Source of the DNA: Acidobacterium sp. | Lineage (GTDB): Bacteria > Acidobacteriota > Vicinamibacteria > Vicinamibacterales > UBA2999 | Assembly (NCBI GenBank): GCA_002737365.1 | Contig: NSIL01000020.1 | Location: 1-47,953, forward strand | Reading direction: 5' to 3' | Length of the DNA stretch: 47,953 nt | In this document: positions 8,103 through 15,217 of the stretch, piece after piece | Layout of the letters: the number at the start of each line of letters is the position of its first letter | Position numbering within the stretch: position 1 is the first letter of the stretch | The notes under the pieces: generated by a model | Database searches by the model: none | The model's input: only the letters and a program-made list of their open reading frames with translations | Told to the model about the DNA's origin: nothing | Program-made: the position numbers and the translations under genes

Positions 8103-9326
8103 TTATGACAGTTTGACGAGTTGAAGATCGAGGATGTCGGCGTTGCCAGACTTCATGGCGTCGAGCGCGCGTGGCGACGGGGTGCCGTCGAGGTTGATGC
8201 GAGCGACGGCGGCCTGGGCGCCTTCGAAGATGATGTTCTCGGTTTCCTGCACGTTCAGGTGCGCGATGCGCAAGTACTCGAACACGTGCGCGAGCACGCC
8301 GGGCTTGTCACGGTGGCGCACCACCAGCATGTGAGTGGCCGGCGTCAGCTTGGCCAGGTTCACGACATTGGGCACCTTGCCGGTGTCCTTGAAGGTGGTG
8401 ATGATGCGCACGGTTTCGGCGGCAATCGCTTCTTGCGCCTGGTCGGTTGACGCGCCGATGTGGTGCGTGCCGTAGACGTTCGGCTGCGCCAACAGCGAGT
8501 CGGTGAAATCCGCGGTAGCGTCGGCCGGCTCGTTGGCGAACACGTCCAGGCCGATGCGCAAGCCCTTCTCCTTGGCCGCCGCCTCGAGAGCGGCGTAGTC
8601 CACCACTTCGCCGCGAGCGGTGTTGATGAAGCAGGCGCCCTGCTTCGCATGCGCCAGCAGCTCGGCGTTCACAAATCCGCGGGTCTCTGTGGTCAGCGCC
8701 AGGTGCACGCTCAGAATGTCGGCGTTCGCGACCAGCTCTGCCGCAGTAGCCACCACGTGAATGCCGAAGTTCTTCTCCGCCCTCGCTCGCGAAGAGGCAT
8801 CGTCACTAAAGCGACGGCTCCACACCAGCACCGGCATGCCGAACGCGCGGGCACGAGACGCGACTTCCTGGCCGATGTGGCCGAAGCCGATCAGGCCCAG
8901 CGTCTGTCCCGCCAGGCCCCTGGCCTGCGAGTATTCCTTCTTGTTCCACTTCCCCGCCCGCAGTTCGGCGACATTGTCGGGGATGCGGCGGTCGACCGAC
9001 AGGATCAACCCCATGGTCAGCTCCGCTACCGCCACCGAGTTCTTGCCGGGACAATTCGACACGTAGATGCCGCGCTTCGACGCGCCGGCCACATCAATGG
9101 TGTTTACGCCTGCGCCGGCTCGCACGATCAGCGACAAGGCGCCGGCATCGAGCATCGGCTCGGTCACCTTGTTGGAACGCACCACCAACACCGGCGCGCC
9201 GGTCTCTTTGATGGCTGCGACCAGGGTCTCGCCCTTGGCGTCGGGCTGGAAGATCACTTCGCAGCCGGCCGCTTTCAGACCCTCAATGCCAGACTTCTCA
9301 AACTTGTCGGCGATTAATACTTTCAT
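8103..9326 (-). CDS. serA: D-3-phosphoglycerate dehydrogenase with ACT domain
   Basis: About 407 residues; oxidises 3-phosphoglycerate to phosphohydroxypyruvate, the first step of serine synthesis. The start is taken as the ATG at 9326; a GTG directly before it is possible. The nucleotide-binding motif is GFGHIGQEV (about 149-157). The catalytic Arg (INTARGE), Glu (ANEPAD) and His (GTHHIGAST) are present. The last 75 or so residues (HMLVVRHRDKPGVLAHVFEY) are an ACT domain, which in this family binds serine for feedback control. The length matches the short ACT-containing type without the ASB domain. It is followed by serC. Confidence 0.97.
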   Translation of the reverse strand: MKVLIADKFEKSGIEGLKAAGCEVIFQPDAKGETLVAAIKETGAPVLVVRSNKVTEPMLDAGALSLIVRAGAGVNTIDVAGASKRGIYVSNCPGKNSVAVAELTMGLILSVDRRIPDNVAELRAGKWNKKEYSQARGLAGQTLGLIGFGHIGQEVASRARAFGMPVLVWSRRFSDDASSRARAEKNFGIHVVATAAELVANADILSVHLALTTETRGFVNAELLAHAKQGACFINTARGEVVDYAALEAAAKEKGLRIGLDVFANEPADATADFTDSLLAQPNVYGTHHIGASTDQAQEAIAAETVRIITTFKDTGKVPNVVNLAKLTPATHMLVVRHRDKPGVLAHVFEYLRIAHLNVQETENIIFEGAQAAVARINLDGTPSPRALDAMKSGNADILDLQLVKLS

Positions 9327-9359
9327 CACTGCCTACGACTCCAAGCCTCAAGCCCCAGA

Positions 9360-10556
9360 TCAGATTAAGTGTGACAGCAGACCGTCGCGGAGCTTGGGCT
9401 CGAACCAGGTCGACTTGGGCGGCATGGTCTCACCGGCGTCCGAGACCCGCAGCAGGTCCGCGACCGAGACCGGGAACATCGAGAAGGCCACCGCAAACGA
9501 TTTGCTGGTGACCAATTGCTCGAGGGCCGAGGTGCCGCGGATGCCACCGACGAAATCAATCCGCTTGTCGGTGCGGACGTCGTAGATGCCCAGCACCGGC
9601 TCGAGAATCGTGTTCTCCAGGATGTCGACGTCGAGCGCTTGGGCGCTGGCGGGCAGCGTCAGCGTGTGCCACGCCCCAGCGAGATACATCGCCACGTCGC
9701 CCTTGCGGGCCGGGGTAGCGGGACCGCCCTCGGTCACGGTCAGGCGCCGCTTCAACGAGCCCAGGAACTCGTTGGCCGTCAGGCCGTGCAGGTCGCGCAC
9801 CACGCGGTTGTAGGGCAGCACCTGCATCTGGTTATCCGGAAAGGCAACGGCGAGCACGCGATCGTGGTCGCCGGCACCTTTTTCCGCGAGCGAGCGGCGG
9901 GTTCGTGCCGCACTAGCAGCGCGGTGGTGGCCGTCGGCGATGTAGAGGCTGTCGAGAGCGGCGAAGGCATCAATGATCGACTGATTCATCGCCACCGGCA
10001 CACGCCACAATTGGTGACGCACGTCATCTGGCGCGACGAGATCGTACAGGGGATCGGCTGCGGTGGCCTTGGCCACCACCGCATCGATTGTTGTGGAGGC
10101 GCGATAGGTCAGGAAGACGGGACCGGTCTGCGCGCCAATGGCAAGCATGTGACGAGTGCGATCGTCTTCCTTGTCGGGCCGGGTCTTCTCGTGCTTCTTG
10201 ATCAGGCCGCGATCGTATTCATCGATCGAAAAGCACGCGGCCACGCCCGACTGCACGTGCGTCCCCATGTGGAGGCGGTAGACATAGAAGCTGGCTTCGT
10301 CTTCGACCACCAGCAGCGCCAGTTCCTTCAGCCGGGCGAAGTTCTTCGCGGCCAGGTCGTAGACGCCGTCGCCGTGGGAGTTGGTCCCCGGCGGCAGCTC
10401 GATCTCGGGCCGCGAGACGCGGAGAAAGCTCAGTGGGTTCCCCTCGGCCAGCACGCGGGCCTCTTCGGTATTGACGACGTCGTAGGGCACAGATGCCACG
10501 GCGGCTGCCGACGGGGGCGCCGGCCGCAAGGCCCTGAAGGGGTAGATGGCAGACAT
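9360..10556 (-). CDS. DUF1015 family protein
   Basis: A 398-residue protein of the DUF1015 family (also called SerB-neighbour type because it often accompanies serA/serC). Typical segments are visible: the start IYPFRALRPAP, VPYDVVNTEEA, NPLSFLRVSRPE, LLKKHEKT-like LIKKHEKTRPDKEDDRT, and IADGHHRAASA with its His pair. The biochemical function is not established; it may be linked to serine or other amino acid metabolism. The 33-bp spacing before serA suggests one operon. A GATAAT hexamer is 9 nt upstream of the ATG, so this is probably the first gene of the DUF1015-serA-serC transcript. Confidence 0.9.
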   Translation of the reverse strand: MSAIYPFRALRPAPPSAAAVASVPYDVVNTEEARVLAEGNPLSFLRVSRPEIELPPGTNSHGDGVYDLAAKNFARLKELALLVVEDEASFYVYRLHMGTHVQSGVAACFSIDEYDRGLIKKHEKTRPDKEDDRTRHMLAIGAQTGPVFLTYRASTTIDAVVAKATAADPLYDLVAPDDVRHQLWRVPVAMNQSIIDAFAALDSLYIADGHHRAASAARTRRSLAEKGAGDHDRVLAVAFPDNQMQVLPYNRVVRDLHGLTANEFLGSLKRRLTVTEGGPATPARKGDVAMYLAGAWHTLTLPASAQALDVDILENTILEPVLGIYDVRTDKRIDFVGGIRGTSALEQLVTSKSFAVAFSMFPVSVADLLRVSDAGETMPPKSTWFEPKLRDGLLSHLI

Positions 10557-10565
10557 GCTTAGTAA

Positions 10566-10571
10566 ATTATC
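10566..10571 (-). promoter_or_regulatory. Putative -10 hexamer GATAAT for the DUF1015-serA-serC operon
   Basis: Read on the minus strand, GATAAT lies 9 nt before the ATG at 10556 in an AT-rich 41-bp gap (10557-10597). A start site 7 nt downstream of it would leave a leader of only 2 nt. No good -35 is obvious. Inference from position. Confidence 0.35.
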
Positions 10572-10597
10572 GAACAGGAGTATGAGGAGTTCAGGAA

Positions 10598-11854
10598 TTA
10601 GTTATTGTTGGCAGCTCGAGCGAGAGGTGGGGTGAACAGCAGCGACAGGTAACGGTCGCGCTCGGACGAGAACACGTTCATCAGCGCGGCCGCCACCGGA
10701 TCGCCGGGCGGCATGTTGCGGTGTTCGAGGATCGGGTTCACGTAACGCCCGTTCTTCTTCAGCCCATAATGCAGATGCGGACCGGTCGCGAGTCCGGTCT
10801 GGCCGACCTTGCCGACGAGCTCGCCCTGGCCAATCCGCGAACCCTGCTTCACCGAGATGGCCGACAGGTGCAGGTATTCGGTTTCGTAGCCGTTCGGGTG
10901 TCGCACCTTCACCGTGCGTCCGCCGCCGCTGGTCCAGCCGGCGAGGGTCACCACACCGGGGGCCACCGAGACGACGGGGGTGCCCGTGCCGGCGTGGTAA
11001 TCGACGCCGTTGTGCGCGCGGGCATAGCCGAGGATGGGGTGCTTGCGCGAGGTGGAGAAACGCGACGTCACGCGCGGCTCGAACTTGAGCGGCGACTTCA
11101 GGAAGAAGTGCTTGAGCGACCGGCCCTGGTCGTCGTAATACGCCGCCGGCCCGCCCTCGGGCGTAAAGCGAATGGCGCGCAACTCGCGGCCCTCGTTGAC
11201 GAACTCGGCAGCCAGGATCGGGCCGTAGCCGGTCAGCTTGCCTTCGCGCGTGTGCCGCTCGACCAGCAGGCGGAAGCGATCGCCCGGCTGCAGATCCGAG
11301 TTGAAGTCGATTTCTCCGGAGAAGACATCGGCCAGGCCGAGCGCCAGGTCAATTCGCTCGCCGGCCTTGTCGAGCGCCGCCGACAGCGAGTTGGTCTCGC
11401 GATCGATGGCACCTGCGACGGTCACGACCGAGGTCTCCTTGGGAATGCGTTCGATCGCGGTGTGGAACCGCGGGGTGCCATCGAGCGAACCGCGGGTCGC
11501 GGTCAGCCGGCGATCGGCGTCAATCTCGTACTCGAACCGGCGCACGCGACCGTCGAGCATGCGATCGATCAGGTAGGGCTGTCCGGCGCGGATGCGCCGC
11601 AGGTCGAAGACATCGCCAAGCGATGCCACCAGCACGGCCTTCTCCGGCCCCTCGATCAGGTGACGGTCGAAGACCGAGCCGATGGTGGTGCGCGTGGGGA
11701 CAAATCCGGTCAGGTAGTCGGCATCGCGTTCGAGCGAGACATCGGCGGCCAGGTGCGCCATCGACACCGGGTCAGCGGCCGATACCAGCCACAGGGGCGA
11801 TGATGCGGCCCCCACGAGCAGGGCGATAGCCGGAATCAGGACTCTTTTACGCAT
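10598..11854 (-). CDS. Secreted M23 (LytM-type) metallopeptidase
   Basis: A 418-residue exported murein endopeptidase-like protein. I chose the ATG at 11854 because MRKRVLIPAIALLVGAASSP is a good signal peptide or anchor; an upstream TTG adds 17 residues without merit. The N-terminal half resembles the OapA/Csd3-type regulatory domains (LASLGDVFDLRRIRAGQPYL and SLSAALDKAGERIDLALGLADV). The C-terminal LytM domain has the zinc ligands in AHNGVDYHAG (HxxxD) and GPHLHYGL (HxH), so it should be active. Expected role: cleavage of peptidoglycan cross-links in the periplasm. A TAGGAT hexamer lies 16 nt upstream of the ATG. Confidence 0.9.
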   Translation of the reverse strand: MRKRVLIPAIALLVGAASSPLWLVSAADPVSMAHLAADVSLERDADYLTGFVPTRTTIGSVFDRHLIEGPEKAVLVASLGDVFDLRRIRAGQPYLIDRMLDGRVRRFEYEIDADRRLTATRGSLDGTPRFHTAIERIPKETSVVTVAGAIDRETNSLSAALDKAGERIDLALGLADVFSGEIDFNSDLQPGDRFRLLVERHTREGKLTGYGPILAAEFVNEGRELRAIRFTPEGGPAAYYDDQGRSLKHFFLKSPLKFEPRVTSRFSTSRKHPILGYARAHNGVDYHAGTGTPVVSVAPGVVTLAGWTSGGGRTVKVRHPNGYETEYLHLSAISVKQGSRIGQGELVGKVGQTGLATGPHLHYGLKKNGRYVNPILEHRNMPPGDPVAAALMNVFSSERDRYLSLLFTPPLARAANNN

Positions 11855-12150
11855 GAACCGAGGACGGTCGATCCTAGCAAAACTCGACGCGCAAAAATAT
11901 GCCAAAAGAGGAGTTCGCGACGTGGCAAGGGCACGACAAGCTGCGCAGTTACGCCCTCACGGACGATCTGGTGGTCCCCCGGACCTGCCCTCGAGAAACT
12001 GAACCTCGGCCGCGACGGATCAATCCCACGCGTTCGACGGCCAAAGCCATCGACTTCAGCCATCGCGGGTCGCTGGCAGCAGGGGGCACTCGGGTCATGC
12101 TGTAACGGGTGGCCTCGGTTCGGTAATCATCGGGTAACATCCGAAGTGAA
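11855..12150. other. Intergenic region between divergent M23 peptidase and rmuC genes
   Basis: 296 bp with no convincing gene. A 68-codon open frame at 11899-12105 (plus) has poor composition and no family resemblance. Promoters for both neighbours should lie here: TAGGAT before the peptidase gene and TAACAT (12135-12140) before rmuC. I see no clear repeat or hairpin. Confidence 0.5.
12135..12140 (+). promoter_or_regulatory. Putative -10 hexamer TAACAT for rmuC
   Basis: TAACAT lies 10 nt before the TTG start at 12151. A start site about 7 nt downstream would leave a leader of about 3 nt. Inference from position only. Confidence 0.3.
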
Positions 12151-13365
12151 TTGGAACTCGCCCTCGCGGTCGTCGCTGCTCTCGTCCTTGGTTTCACCGC
12201 CGGCTGGATGCTGGCCTCGCGCACGCGCGTGTCACAGGACGCGCAGTTGCGTGAGTCGTTCGCGGCGCTCGCCGCGGCCACCCTCAAGTCCAGCACCGAT
12301 GAGTTCCTCAAGCTGGCCGACCAGAAAATCGGCAATGTCCACAAGGAGGCCGCCATCGACCTCACGCGGCGCCAGCAGGAGCTGGGGTCGCTGGTCGCGC
12401 CGATCAAGGACTCGCTGCTCCAGGTCGATGCCAAGCTGAAAGAGGTCGAGAAGAACCGCGTCGACGATAGCGCCAGCATGCGGACCATGTTGAGCCTGGT
12501 CGGCCAGACACAGCAGCAACTGCAATTGGAAACGCAGAACCTGACCCGCGCGCTGCGGTCACCGGGTGTGCGCGGCCAGTGGGGTGAAGTGCAGTTGCGC
12601 AAGGTGGTGGAGTTGGCCGGCATGATGGCCCACTGCGACTTCGACGAGCAGCGCACGATCTTCTCCGAGTCCGGACGCCTGCGTCCTGACATGATCATCA
12701 ATCTCCCCGGCGGCCGCTCGATCGTCGTCGATGCCAAGGTGCCGCTCGAAGCGTTTCTGGATGCGCAGGCGACGACGGACGAGGGAGTGAGGAGCGGAAA
12801 ACTGGCGGACCATGTGCGCCAGGTGCGCGACCACGTCACCAAGCTCGGCGCCAAGGTCTACTGGGATCAGTTCCCCTCGTCTCCCGAACTCGTGGTCTTG
12901 TTCCTGCCCGCCGAAGCCATCTACATGGCCGCGCTCGAGCAGGATGCCCTGTTGATCGATCACGGCGTGAAGCAGAACGTGTTGATCGCCAGTCCGCTGA
13001 CACTGATCGCGCTGCTCAAGGCAGCGGCGTTCGGATGGCGCGAAGAGAAGCTCACCATCAACGCCGAAGAGATCAGCCGCCTCGGCCGGGCCCTGCATGA
13101 AAGCGTCGCCACTCTGGCGGAACACCTCGAAGACCTGCGCAAACGCATGGACGGTACGTTCTCGACGTTCAATCGGGTGGTGGGATCGTTCGAGAACAAC
13201 GTGCTGGTGAAGGCGCGGCGCTTCCGTGAACTCGGCGCCGGCAGCGCCAAGGAGATTCCGCTGATCGAGCCACTGGAGACCGTCGCGCGCAAGTTGGACG
13301 CGCCCACACAACAAGGTTTACTCGATTCGGAAGAGACCGAAGTCAGTCCAGGAGAGCGTTCATGA
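12151..13365 (+). CDS. rmuC: DNA recombination protein RmuC
   Basis: A 404-residue RmuC family protein, linked genetically to limiting DNA inversion and believed to act as a nuclease on recombination structures. An N-terminal membrane helix (about 2-20) is followed by a coiled coil (about 30-130; LKEVEKNRVDDSASMRTMLS). The RmuC core spans about 130-370: SPGVRGQWGEVQLRKVVELAG, LRPDMIINLPGGRSIVVDAK and ASPLTLIALLKAAAFGWREE are the conserved blocks, including the Asp/Lys pair of a restriction-endonuclease-like fold. The start is TTG, the only sensible one before the membrane helix. A large antisense frame covers the same DNA and is a shadow. It overlaps the next gene by ATGA. Confidence 0.93.
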   Translation: MELALAVVAALVLGFTAGWMLASRTRVSQDAQLRESFAALAAATLKSSTDEFLKLADQKIGNVHKEAAIDLTRRQQELGSLVAPIKDSLLQVDAKLKEVEKNRVDDSASMRTMLSLVGQTQQQLQLETQNLTRALRSPGVRGQWGEVQLRKVVELAGMMAHCDFDEQRTIFSESGRLRPDMIINLPGGRSIVVDAKVPLEAFLDAQATTDEGVRSGKLADHVRQVRDHVTKLGAKVYWDQFPSSPELVVLFLPAEAIYMAALEQDALLIDHGVKQNVLIASPLTLIALLKAAAFGWREEKLTINAEEISRLGRALHESVATLAEHLEDLRKRMDGTFSTFNRVVGSFENNVLVKARRFRELGAGSAKEIPLIEPLETVARKLDAPTQQGLLDSEETEVSPGERS

Positions 13366-14282
13366 AGCCAATTGCATTCGTCCTCGCCGCGGCCATCGCG
13401 GCAACCACGATGACCGGTGCGGCCCAGAGCGGCAAGCCCGAGGCGACCTCACTCGCCGGCCAGCCGTTGATGGTGCCGGCGGCGATCCCCAACCAGCAGA
13501 AGCTCGACGCCGACCTGGCGCAGGCCGAGAAGATCCTGGCCGCCAATCCCAGGGACGCCGAAGCGATCATCTGGGTCGGCCGACGGCTGGGATACCTGTG
13601 GCGCTACCACGACGCGATCGCGATGTTCAGCAAGGGCATCGAGATGTATCCGAGCAATCCGAAGTTCTATCGCCACCGGGCACATCGCTTCATCACCATC
13701 CGCCAGTTCGCCAAGGCGCAGGCCGACTTCGAGAAGGCCGCGCAGTTGATCAAGGGCCAGCCTGACGAGATCGAGCCCGATGGTGCGCCGAACCCGGCCG
13801 GCAAGCCGCGCAGCACGCTGCAGTTCAATATCTGGTATCACCTCGGCCTGTCGTACTACCTGCAGGGCAACTACGCGAAAGCCTACGACGCCTACGTCGA
13901 GTGCATGAAGGTGTCGAACAATGACGACTCGGTGGCAGCGACCAGCGACTGGATGTGGATGACGCTGATGCGCCTGAACCGCAAGGCCGATGCCGCCAAG
14001 GTGCTGGAGCGCATCACGCCGACGATGGACATCCTGGAGAACGGCTCGTATCACCGCCGCTTGCTGATGTACAAGGGCCTCGACAAACCCGAGGCGCTGC
14101 TCGACACCACCAAGGCGGACGACACGACCATTGCCACGCAGGGCTACGGCGTGGGCAACTACTACTTCGTCACCGGTAACACGGCCAAGGCGCGTGAAGT
14201 GTTCCAGAAGGTGACGTCTGGCGGCGGCTGGAATGCGTTCGGCTTCATCGCGGCCGAAGCCGATTTGCAGCGCATCAAGTAG
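13362..14282 (+). CDS. Secreted tetratricopeptide-repeat protein
   Basis: A 306-residue exported protein with a clear signal peptide (MKPIAFVLAAAIAATTMTGA, cleavage near AAQS). TPR-type helix pairs are recognisable: AEAIIWVGRRLGYLWRYHDA, NPKFYRHRAHRFITIRQFAK, and NIWYHLGLSYYLQGNYAKAY around residues 150-180, with another near 260 (GVGNYYFVTGNTAKAREVFQ). TPR proteins mediate protein contacts; the partner is unknown. The ATGA overlap with the rmuC stop shows translational coupling, although a functional link between an exported TPR protein and RmuC is not known. Confidence 0.85.
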   Translation: MKPIAFVLAAAIAATTMTGAAQSGKPEATSLAGQPLMVPAAIPNQQKLDADLAQAEKILAANPRDAEAIIWVGRRLGYLWRYHDAIAMFSKGIEMYPSNPKFYRHRAHRFITIRQFAKAQADFEKAAQLIKGQPDEIEPDGAPNPAGKPRSTLQFNIWYHLGLSYYLQGNYAKAYDAYVECMKVSNNDDSVAATSDWMWMTLMRLNRKADAAKVLERITPTMDILENGSYHRRLLMYKGLDKPEALLDTTKADDTTIATQGYGVGNYYFVTGNTAKAREVFQKVTSGGGWNAFGFIAAEADLQRIK

Positions 14283-14447
14283 TACCAGCAAGCCGGCGCT
14301 GCCGAACCAGGGCGCCTTGTGGCGCGGCGGCATCATCGATCGCGGCCAGGCGGTGAAGTCCGAGATCGCGTGGAGCCGATTCATCCAGACCGCGCCCACG
14401 GTGGCAGGGTGGCCTGAATCCGCAGAACTTGATGACACACACTCGGG

Positions 14448-14465
14448 CTGACGGAATGCCGTCAG
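14448..14465. terminator. Hairpin, probable terminator between convergent genes
   Basis: CTGACGG (14448-14454) pairs perfectly with CCGTCAG (14459-14465) around an AATG loop. There is no T-tract. Its position between converging stop codons supports a terminator role. Confidence 0.45.
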
Positions 14466-14478
14466 CTCGAGAGAGGGT

Positions 14479-14497
14479 GCGAACTCGTGAGGTTCGC
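14479..14497. terminator. Second hairpin, probable terminator
   Basis: GCGAAC (14479-14484) pairs with GTTCGC (14492-14497) around a 7-nt loop, 10 bp after the stop of the minus-strand membrane protein. No T-tract is seen. Weak support from position only. Confidence 0.35.
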
Positions 14498-14506
14498 GGT
14501 GACGCG

Positions 14507-15217
14507 CTAGGTCGCGAACTTCGTCTGCGGCGCCTGCGCCGGCCGCACGCTCATGCGATAGCCCGTCCAGGTCAGGAGCAGCCCCATGAGTTCCGTGACG
14601 TACAGCACCTCGACATAGCCCATGCGGGTGGCCGTGCCGCCAATGCCTGGGAGGATGGCACCCGCCGCGATCGGGACATTGGCGTAGACGCGATGACGCG
14701 TCGACGGATCGGCGCTGTAGCGAAGGGCCGACAGAATGGCGCCCCCGATCAGAAACACGACGGCGTAGAGGTTGACCACCGGGCTGAAGGCGCGAACCCA
14801 TTGCCACTGCATGACACGGCCCGTCAGTCGGTGGGCCTCGACCTGCGAGTAATCGATCGGCGACAACACGACGAACACCGACGCGATGACGACGTAGACG
14901 ATCAGGGATGCCGTCAACACATGCGCGGTCTTGCGGCCGAGCAACAGGTAGACGGTTCCCTGGGCGAGGGGGGCGCCGCCCAGCAGCGCCCCCGAGATGT
15001 ACCACGCCCGAAAAGTCGGCTCATTCCATCCCACCAACGTCGTCGTCGCCTCGGTGAAGGTCCCCACCCCATAGGTCGCAATCCCGATCGCCCACCACAA
15101 CAGGTGCAGGCGGTCGGGGTGTTCGCGATAGCGGCGGTAGATCTCGAGTGCAAACGGCACCGCGAGAATGGTGGTCACTACCGGCACGTAGTGAACGAGC
15201 GACGCGGAGCCGCCCAT
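14507..15217 (-). CDS. Polytopic membrane protein, probably seven helices
   Basis: A 236-residue integral membrane protein. Hydrophobic segments are at about 8-25, 40-58, 72-92, 102-122, 148-168, 182-200 and 205-222, so about seven helices. Acidic and polar residues occur within helices (FTEATTTLVGWNEPTFRAW), but no known motif was recognised. Its ATG overlaps the stop of the TonB receptor gene by one base (TAATG), so it is translationally coupled to the receptor. It may therefore help handle what the receptor imports; this is inference. Confidence 0.75.
   Translation of the reverse strand: MGGSASLVHYVPVVTTILAVPFALEIYRRYREHPDRLHLLWWAIGIATYGVGTFTEATTTLVGWNEPTFRAWYISGALLGGAPLAQGTVYLLLGRKTAHVLTASLIVYVVIASVFVVLSPIDYSQVEAHRLTGRVMQWQWVRAFSPVVNLYAVVFLIGGAILSALRYSADPSTRHRVYANVPIAAGAILPGIGGTATRMGYVEVLYVTELMGLLLTWTGYRMSVRPAQAPQTKFAT

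Larger units (their letters stand above)
14283..14506. other. Convergent intergenic region with coding-like unexplained sequence
   Basis: 224 bp between the convergent TPR and membrane-protein genes. The part 14283-14430 has very high GC3 in a frame on each strand: plus-strand NQGALWRGGIIDRGQAVKSE and minus-strand VWMNRLHAISDFTAWPRSMM. Neither frame has a believable start and stop. It may be a gene remnant or a dispersed repeat. Two hairpins follow (14448 and 14479). Confidence 0.45.

Noticed and set aside
11899-12105. A 68-codon plus-strand open frame in the rmuC upstream region
   Set aside because: Poor codon composition, no ribosome binding site or -10 hexamer at the right distance, and no resemblance to known proteins.
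11949-12854. A 301-codon minus-strand open frame over rmuC
   Set aside because: It is Ser/Arg-rich shadow sequence opposite the conserved RmuC core and has no start context or motif.
13449-15005. A 518-codon minus-strand open frame over the TPR gene and beyond
   Set aside because: Most of it is antisense to two real genes. Only its middle (14283-14430) looks coding and is reported separately as an unexplained segment.
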